Source: Gammaproteobacteria bacterium
Lineage (GTDB): Bacteria; Pseudomonadota; Gammaproteobacteria; Arenicellales; Poriferihabitantaceae
Reading direction: 5' to 3'
Length of the DNA stretch: 64,000 bases
Assembly: GCA_022822625.1 (NCBI GenBank)
Contig: JAJEAV010000026.1
Location: 1-64,000, forward strand
Shown here: positions 57,649 to 64,000 of the stretch, piece by piece
How positions within the stretch are numbered: position 1 is the stretch's first letter
Layout: each line of letters opens with the position of its first letter
Program-made: the position numbers and the translations under genes
The notes under the pieces: generated by a model
The model's input: only the letters and a program-made list of their open reading frames with translations
Database searches by the model: none
What the model was told of the DNA's origin: nothing

Positions 57649-58371
57649 TCAGTACATATGCTGACCTCCATTGATATCAATGGTCGAACCAGTAATAAAC
57701 CCTGCATCATCGCTGACCAGAAACAGCACCCCACGCGCAATGTCTTCCGGATTACCCAATCGACCAACTGGAATGGTAGAAATGATTTTTTCCAGTACTT
57801 TTTCAGGGACCGCGCGCACCATATCCGTTAATACATAACCGGGAGCGATAGCGTTGACGGTAATCCCCACCTTGGCACCTTCCTGTGCCAGGGCCTTTGT
57901 GAATCCGTGGATACCCGACTTCGCTGCAGCGTAGTTTACCTGCCCATATTGTCCGGCCTGACCGTTTATGGAACCAATGTTCACAATTCGGCCAAACTGT
58001 CGTTCCCGCATTCCTTCAATAACAGACCGACTCATATTGAAACAGGATGACAGATTGGTCTTGATGACATCGTTCCACTGGTCATAATCCATTCTGTGCA
58101 TGGTTCCGTCACGAGTAATGCCGGCATTGTTGACCAAAATGGATACTGGCCCTAGATCTTCTTCTATCTGTTTGACTGCTGCCTGACAGGCATCGAAGTC
58201 CGAGACATCAAACCTATAGGTTGAAATGCCTGTACTGTCAGAAAATTTCCTTGCTGACTCATCATTGCCGACATAGGTAGCTGCGACTGCATGTCCAGCT
58301 TCCTTGAGAGCTACGCTAATCGCTTCTCCAATACCTCGAATTCCCCCTGTTACAATTGCTACTGTACTCAC
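57649..58371 (-). CDS. phaB: Acetoacetyl-CoA reductase
   Basis: 240 aa. Short-chain dehydrogenase: cofactor loop VTGGIRGIGEAIS, active-site GSINGQAGQYGQVNYAAAKSG (S, Y and K), and a C-terminus ending FITGSTIDINGGQHMY, typical of PhaB. It reduces acetoacetyl-CoA to (R)-3-hydroxybutyryl-CoA, the PHB monomer. It follows the class I phaC by 30 bp in one operon. Confidence 0.95.
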   Translation of the reverse strand: MSTVAIVTGGIRGIGEAISVALKEAGHAVAATYVGNDESARKFSDSTGISTYRFDVSDFDACQAAVKQIEEDLGPVSILVNNAGITRDGTMHRMDYDQWNDVIKTNLSSCFNMSRSVIEGMRERQFGRIVNIGSINGQAGQYGQVNYAAAKSGIHGFTKALAQEGAKVGITVNAIAPGYVLTDMVRAVPEKVLEKIISTIPVGRLGNPEDIARGVLFLVSDDAGFITGSTIDINGGQHMY

Positions 58372-58401
58372 TATCTAGTCCTCACTATTGTTCATTGCTT
58401 C

Positions 58402-60171
58402 TTAATCTGGTTCCTGATCGATTCGAACCCGAACGTAAGTGCCGGGCGCATCTTCAATAATATCAAGCTTACCGTCTCCCGGAACTCTGCAAGGTACTTT
58501 TTCCCCGCACTTCCCAGAAATCCAGTCCTGCCATTCAGGCCACCAGGAACCTTCATTCACCTTGGCGTTTCCAACCCATTTCTCCAGATCAGCGGGAGGA
58601 TTATCGGTTGTGCGATAATTGTGTTTGCCGGCGGCGGGCGGGTTAATGATTCCAGCAATATGACCGGACCCACTCAGAATGAATTTGACTGGTCCGGAGA
58701 CTAGTTGGGTACCTGCATAAGTAGATTCCCAGGGAGCAATATGGTCTTCGACAGCCGATACAAAACAACTCGGAATATCAATTCTTGACAGATCGATGCC
58801 TATGCCATCAATGCTGACTCCATCTGGCTCCTTCAGCTTGTTGTCGACATAAAAATTCTTGATATACCAAGTGTGCATGCCTGCCGGCATTCTGGTTGAA
58901 TCCGAATTCCAGTAAAGCAGGTCAAATGCCTTGGGGCTCTTACCCAGCAAATAGTTGTTCACGTAAAACGACCAGATGAGGTCATTGGCGCGCAACATAT
59001 TGAAGACGCCAGCCATGTAGTCTCCTTCCAGATACCCCTTTTCGCTCATTTTTTTCTTCAGGCTCTCGAGTTGCTCCTCATCGGTAAAAACTCCAAGTTC
59101 ACCGGGTTCAGAGTAATCCAGCATTGTGGTCAGGAACGTGGATGTATTGATTCCTTCATCTCCTTTTGACCTCAGATAAGCAAGGGCAGTTGCAAGCAAT
59201 GCGCCACCAATACAGTAACCAATGACATTGACCTTGTCTTCGCCGGTGGCCTGCTTCACCGCATCAAGAGCGACTACCAACCCATCAAGGATATAGTGAT
59301 CAAACTGGACATCATGGCAGGTCTCATCAGGATTTACCCAGGACATCACGAATACTGTATGACCTTGGCCAGTCAGCCACTTGATAAAGGAGTTTTCCGG
59401 CTGGAGATCCAGTACATAGTATTTGTTTATCCATGGTGGAACGAGCAGCAAAGGTATGCTGTTAACGGTTTTTGTGCTCGGTTCATATTGCAGCAGCTCG
59501 AACATTCGATTGCGAAAAACTACCTTTCCGGATGAAACAGCGATATTTTTTCCCAGCTCAAAAGCATCTGTATCGGTCATACTGATTTTGAGTGTGCCAT
59601 TACCCTTTCTTAAGTCAGACATCATGTTCTGAAACCCATTGAGTAAGTTTTCACCCTTGGTTTCAACTGCTTTCTCAATAACTTCCGGGTTGGTCAAGGC
59701 AAAGTTGGTTGGAGATAGACTGTCGATGTACTGCTCGGTGAAAAAAGCCATTTTCCTGGCCGTCTGCTCATCAATGCCCTCGGTATTTGAGGCAAGGTCC
59801 CGGAAGCATTTTGAACTGAGCAAATAGGATTGCTTGATCGCATTGAAGATTGGTTGTTCTTCCCAGGCTTGATGGCGAAACCTTCGATCCCCCCTCTCTT
59901 CCTGAATAACCGGTTCTGAATCGATCCCCATCATCTGCATGGCAGTCTGTTGATAGAGTTTCATGGTGTCCTGCCAGTAGTTGATGCCGGTTTCAATCAT
60001 TTTTTCCGGGTTTTTCAGCATTGCGTCATACCATTGCTGCCAGGCTTCAACCAGGTTGAATGGGTCAATATTGGCAATTCCATATTCCGAGGCGGCCTCT
60101 TTCATCAGTTTCTCTAACTGTTCCATTTTCTCTTTGTATTCTTCGCTGGCAATACTGGTCTTGGTATTCAT
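58402..60171 (-). CDS. phaC: Class I polyhydroxyalkanoate synthase PhaC
   Basis: 589 aa, the class I length. The N-terminal PhaC_N domain includes FNLVEAWQQWYDAMLKNPEKM and NPLLNGFQNM-like segments, then VPPWINKYYVLDLQPENSFI. The lipase-like box is GYCIGGALLATALAYL with the nucleophile Cys; the later SAVEDHIAPWES (Asp) and GSGHIAGIINPP (His) complete the triad. It makes short-chain PHA. It heads the phaC-phaB operon; phaA and a phasin gene are not in the window. Confidence 0.95.
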   Translation of the reverse strand: MNTKTSIASEEYKEKMEQLEKLMKEAASEYGIANIDPFNLVEAWQQWYDAMLKNPEKMIETGINYWQDTMKLYQQTAMQMMGIDSEPVIQEERGDRRFRHQAWEEQPIFNAIKQSYLLSSKCFRDLASNTEGIDEQTARKMAFFTEQYIDSLSPTNFALTNPEVIEKAVETKGENLLNGFQNMMSDLRKGNGTLKISMTDTDAFELGKNIAVSSGKVVFRNRMFELLQYEPSTKTVNSIPLLLVPPWINKYYVLDLQPENSFIKWLTGQGHTVFVMSWVNPDETCHDVQFDHYILDGLVVALDAVKQATGEDKVNVIGYCIGGALLATALAYLRSKGDEGINTSTFLTTMLDYSEPGELGVFTDEEQLESLKKKMSEKGYLEGDYMAGVFNMLRANDLIWSFYVNNYLLGKSPKAFDLLYWNSDSTRMPAGMHTWYIKNFYVDNKLKEPDGVSIDGIGIDLSRIDIPSCFVSAVEDHIAPWESTYAGTQLVSGPVKFILSGSGHIAGIINPPAAGKHNYRTTDNPPADLEKWVGNAKVNEGSWWPEWQDWISGKCGEKVPCRVPGDGKLDIIEDAPGTYVRVRIDQEPD

Positions 60172-60355
60172 ATTGGCACCCTGTTACGGACTGTTATAAT
60201 AATTTGAATCCCGGGATTCAGCTGTTCTGGCAAGGATCATCCCGTCATTATATGCCATTATTGTGCATCGCACACAAAATCAGTGCTGTCCTGGAGAATC
60301 TCGGGATTCATGATTCGGTGCAAAGCATATTATCTGGTGTCCTGATCTACAGGCA

Positions 60356-61075
60356 TCATCGATCTATCTTGTCTTCAACAGATTTCAGGATACCTCGCAG
60401 TATATTTACTTCTTCCCGAGTGAGCTGAGAACGATTAAACAGCCTTTTCAGTTTACGCATCAATAGCGATGAGCGCCCATCTATAAATTCAGTCATATTT
60501 AATGCCTTCTCCAGATGTGTCATGAATCCATTGACCTGTTCCCTGTTCGCGAGGTCTTCCCGCTCTTCCTTCCCGAACGAATTTTCGGAATTCATGAGCG
60601 CCTTTCGGAATTCATGGCAGAGAATTGTTGCTGCCGAGGCCAGATTCATGGATGGGAATCTCTCGTCAACATCAATCCTGATCATGTAGTTGCATAAATC
60701 GAGTTCGGCGTTTCCGAGTCCGTTGCGTTCCCTGCCGAAAACAATAGCCAACCGGGCATTCTGGCTGACGGCCTTCTCCATTGCCTGATCGGGTAAAAGC
60801 GTAGGCCAGCTGATTGACCTTTTTCTGGAAGTCGTTGCAAGCACCAGTGTACAGTCTTCAACAGCCTTCTCCAGCGTTGGATAATGTTCCGATTCTAGCA
60901 ATACCCTCCCTGCACCACTGGCACGACGCAAGGCATCTGAATTCACTATATCTGGTGCATTGACCAACGCCATGTTGTTGATTCCCATGTTTGTCATGGA
61001 ACGGGCGACTCCACCAACATTGCCGGGTTCCGAAGGTTCAACCAGAACGATTCGGATATAATTGGACATCTTCAT
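60356..61075 (-). CDS. trmJ: tRNA (cytidine/uridine-2'-O-)-methyltransferase TrmJ
   Basis: 239 aa. SPOUT methyltransferase: N-terminal IRIVLVEPSEPGNVGGVARSMTNMG, middle ARLAIVFGRERNGLGNAELDLCNYMI, then SMNLASAATILCHEF forming the trefoil knot. A C-terminal helical extension follows. It 2'-O-methylates position 32 of tRNAs. The start may be the methionine at residue 3 (MSNYIRI). It is divergent from suhB, a common arrangement. Confidence 0.93.
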   Translation of the reverse strand: MKMSNYIRIVLVEPSEPGNVGGVARSMTNMGINNMALVNAPDIVNSDALRRASGAGRVLLESEHYPTLEKAVEDCTLVLATTSRKRSISWPTLLPDQAMEKAVSQNARLAIVFGRERNGLGNAELDLCNYMIRIDVDERFPSMNLASAATILCHEFRKALMNSENSFGKEEREDLANREQVNGFMTHLEKALNMTEFIDGRSSLLMRKLKRLFNRSQLTREEVNILRGILKSVEDKIDR

Positions 61076-61157
61076 GATATATCGTAATTCGGTGAAATGA
61101 CTGACGGTTTATTGCCTGCTAGCCGGATTTCTCCAATGCTCTTTCAGGAAAATTATA

Positions 61158-61991
61158 TTGGACCCTCTGCTCAATATCGGGATAAAGGCCGCTGTTTCAG
61201 CCGGAAAAGTGTTGACCCAGTCCCTCAATTCACTTGACCGCCTCCATGTAACTCCAAAAGGTCGTCATGACTTTGTGAGCGAGGCCGATCAAATGTCCGA
61301 AGAAATCATTATCGAGATTGTGCGCAAACACTATCCCGAGCATGACATCATTACCGAAGAATCGGGTATACATGTGGGTTCGGGTAATGACGGGGATCAA
61401 TTCGAATGGATCATTGATCCACTGGATGGAACCATGAATTATCTGCACAACCATCCCGACTTTACGGTTTCAATTGCTGTCACAAAAAACAATGTTCTTG
61501 AGCATGGCATTATATTCGATCCCATCCGCAACGACTTGTACACTGCCAGCCGTAATCGTGGAGCACAATTAAACGGGAAGCGGATACACGTAACACATGC
61601 TAGGAATCTCAAGCGGTCTACGATTGCCGTGGGTACACCTCATCCCGACTACGACTACAGGGATTACTGGCTTGATAATGTTTCCGAAATTATCAAGGGA
61701 GTGGGCACAGTTCGAGTTACCGGATCAGCAGCACTTGATCTGGCACATGTTGCTACCGGTAGAACCGATGGTTTTTTCCAGCCCTCGCTGAAAGTATGGG
61801 ATATTGCTGCGGGCAGCTTGCTAGTCCGGGAAGCCAAGGGGCTTGTGGCCGACTGGAGCGGCAATCAAGACCATCTCGAAAATGGATATGTTCTGGCCTC
61901 AGGAACCGGTATTTTCAGTCAACTTCTGGGATTGACCCAGTCCGTTTACGGGGATATTGCGACGACAAGTCCCACAGATATAACTGGATGA
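61158..61991 (+). CDS. suhB: Inositol monophosphatase family protein SuhB
   Basis: 277 aa starting at a TTG (61158) after an AGGAAA ribosome site. Metal-site motifs: VSEADQMSEEII, ITEESG, EWIIDPLDGTMNYLHN (the DPxDGTxN box) and VWDIAAGSLLVREAKG. In Gammaproteobacteria SuhB hydrolyses inositol monophosphates and also takes part in rRNA antitermination. It is divergent from trmJ. Confidence 0.95.
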   Translation: MDPLLNIGIKAAVSAGKVLTQSLNSLDRLHVTPKGRHDFVSEADQMSEEIIIEIVRKHYPEHDIITEESGIHVGSGNDGDQFEWIIDPLDGTMNYLHNHPDFTVSIAVTKNNVLEHGIIFDPIRNDLYTASRNRGAQLNGKRIHVTHARNLKRSTIAVGTPHPDYDYRDYWLDNVSEIIKGVGTVRVTGSAALDLAHVATGRTDGFFQPSLKVWDIAAGSLLVREAKGLVADWSGNQDHLENGYVLASGTGIFSQLLGLTQSVYGDIATTSPTDITG

Positions 61992-62136
61992 CTATTCCAG
62001 TCGGCAACATCTTGCTTCATAGTCCACGCCAATTCAAAATTCAGGATAATCGAATATCTCGGAACCCACCAATGATCCTTCTGTAAACGACATGAACATG
62101 GAATCTGAATCTATACGTTGAATTGGTATCGCTTTA

Positions 62137-64000
62137 TGGAACAGGAGTCTCTTATCAAGCCAACACCGGGAGAGCTCAGCAAGTCTGAACTGTCGGGGCA
62201 TACGCCCATGATAAAGCAGTATCTCGCAATCAAGAAGGAATATCCCGATACGATTCTGTTCTATCAAATGGGCGATTTTTACGAGATGTTTTTTGAAGAT
62301 GCCCAGGAAGCATCAAAACTGCTCGATATCACCCTGACATCGCGCAGTCAATCCGGGGGTTCAGAAGTTCCAATGGCTGGTGTTCCTATTCACTCGGTTG
62401 AGCAATATCTTGAGCGCCTGATAGGTCTGAACCTGTCTGTCGCAATTTGCGATCAGGTGGGAGACCCGGCAAATTCCAAAGGCCCGGTTGAGCGTAAGGT
62501 TGTTCGAGTCGTAACTCCAGGCACCTTGATTGAGGAAACACTGCTTAACGATCGACAGGAAAACATAACCGCCTCTGTTTTTGAATTGAACGATCGTTAC
62601 GGAATCGCCACTCTTGAAATATCAAGCGGGAGATTCGTAGGCTATGAGGTCAGTACCCGGGAACTGCTGCTCAGCTCAATTCGTCGAATCAGTCCGGCAG
62701 AAATGGTCATCAGCGATAATCAAAATCCGTTTGAAGACGATACTGCTGCACGACAAGTCCCTTCTTGGTATTTTGACTCATCCCGCACCGAAAACGTTCT
62801 TTGCGAGTTGTTTGAAACAAGGTTTCTTGATGCATTTGATTGCCCGGAGTTCCCGGTTGCAACCCGTGCGGCAGGTGCCCTGATTCTTTACATCCAGGAC
62901 TTGCATGGCAATCAGTTGCCGCATGTCACCGGCATCGAATTCAAGCGGCAAAGCAGTTTTTTGAACATGGACGAGGTGACCCGGAGAAATCTGGAAATCG
63001 AAGTTGGACACGATGGCACTTCCCATAACAGTCTGGTCCGCATTTTCGATGACTGTGGAACTGCAATGGGTGCCAGAATGCTTCGAAGATGGTTCAATGC
63101 ACCAATCACGGATCGAACGGAACTTGTCTCTCGACACGATGCAATCGACTGGTTGCTGGAAATACCTCAGCTTGAAAAAATCAGGACCCTGTTGAAGTCG
63201 ATTGTGGACATGGAGCGAATACTCGCCAGGGTTTCCATGAAGACAGCTCGACCGCGTGATCTGCTGGGACTCCGCAACTCTCTCGAAATCCTGCCGGAGA
63301 TCAACCAGCTCATCGAGCATTGCCCTGCGCCATTGATTCAATCATTACAGGGCAATCTGACACCCCGGCATGAAGTGCATGATCTTCTCAAATCGGCGAT
63401 CAAGGACGATCCCCCGAACATTATTCGTGATGGCGGTGTTTTAAGGGATGACTACGACCAGGAACTCGGCGAGCTAAGACACCTGCAACAGGAATCCGGT
63501 GATCACCTGATTGCGATGGAAGTTCACGAACGAAAATCTACAGGGATTTCAAATCTGCGGATTCGTTATAACCGGGTTCATGGATATTACATCGAAATTC
63601 CACGATCGCAGGAAGGCATGGTACCCGAACACTACATACGACGACAGACGATCAAGAATGCAGAACGCTTCGTAACGGAAGAACTCAAGGAGTTTGAGGA
63701 AAGAATACTGGGTGCAAAGGGCAAGGCATTGATTCGTGAAAAGTACTTGTATGACCAGATTCTTGAAAGCCTACAGCCACATATCAAGGCAATCATGCAG
63801 TGTGCACGCGCTCTGGCCTGTCTGGACCTGCTTGGAAATTTTGCCTCGAAAGCCCAGACACTCGACTTATGCCGCCCGGAGCTGGTGGAAAAATCCAGTA
63901 TTGAAATTATCAACGGACGTCATCCTGTGGTCGAGCAAACGCTGATCCGGAAGGATTTCATTAGCAACACGACTCTGCTTGACGACAACACTCGAATGCA
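62137..64000 (+). CDS. mutS: DNA mismatch repair protein MutS (N-terminal two thirds, cut by window end)
   Basis: 621 codons are visible from the ATG at 62137; the gene runs off the window, so the ORF track does not list it. The mismatch-binding domain I has [16 protein letters not shown] (with the F-x-E wedge residues) and [12 protein letters not shown]. The connector, lever and clamp domains follow ([47 protein letters not shown]). The visible part stops just past [14 protein letters not shown]; the ATPase Walker A must lie beyond. MutS recognises mismatches and recruits MutL. Confidence 0.97.

Overview
This window is a chromosomal segment of a gammaproteobacterium, probably an uncultured or environmental one. 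The class is suggested by the gene sets lepA-lepB, ychF-pth-rplY-prs-tRNA-Gln, lptD-surA-ubiK, trmJ/suhB, ybeD-lipB and the start of mutS. I cannot name a genus. By eye, base composition is mid-range in the housekeeping genes, clearly AT-richer in the defence region (about 0.4-19.3 kb) and GC-richer in the caiD/CoA-ligase pair (21.2-24.2 kb).

Region 1 (1-20.9 kb) is a defence island. On the left, the end of a DUF4143-type ATPase gene is followed 2 bp later by a 1.39-kaa NACHT/STAND NTPase whose C-terminus carries a PD-(D/E)XK nuclease motif. Tail-to-tail with it lies a complete type 1 BREX operon on the minus strand: brxA, brxB, brxC, [ABC-type ATPase, small PD-(D/E)XK-like protein], pglX, pglZ, brxL. 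The two bracketed genes overlap each other and brxC by 4 bp (ATGA), so they look like a built-in part of the operon. They sit at the brxC/pglX junction, where I recall the PARIS pair being found in a Salmonella BREX locus. pglX is split by an apparent single-base frameshift near 12436. No BrxR-type regulator is visible. On the right, a second DUF4143 ATPase has a perfect 22-bp inverted repeat just upstream of its start.

Region 2 (21.2-24.2 kb) holds a CaiD-like enoyl-CoA hydratase and a divergent NDP-forming acyl-CoA ligase, only 28 bp apart. Together they suggest carnitine- or crotonobetaine-type acyl-CoA metabolism.

Region 3 (24.8-33.2 kb) is mostly housekeeping: lepA-lepB, an orphan NorD/CbbO-like VWA protein, ychF, pth, rplY (Ctc), prs and tRNA-Gln(TTG).

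Region 4 (33.8-43.8 kb) is one long glycerol operon: binding protein GlpV, DeoR-type GlpR, ABC ATPases GlpS and GlpT, permeases GlpP and GlpQ, a DUF2160 membrane protein, GlpD and GlpK. Glycerol would be imported by the ABC transporter, phosphorylated by GlpK and oxidised by GlpD. A strong hairpin between glpV and glpR would let the binding protein be made in excess.

Region 5 (44.3-64 kb) holds a secreted GlcG/HbpS protein, an overlapping folE-hisI pair, a D-Ala-D-Ala carboxypeptidase, ybeD, lipB, a MurU-like nucleotidyltransferase, lptD, surA, ubiK, a flavodoxin-like protein and a CDF metal transporter. It continues with a polyhydroxyalkanoate cluster (a PhaE-like protein and class III PhaC facing PhaB and class I PhaC), then trmJ, suhB and the N-terminal two thirds of mutS, cut by the window end. 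No CRISPR array, rRNA or intact insertion sequence was seen.
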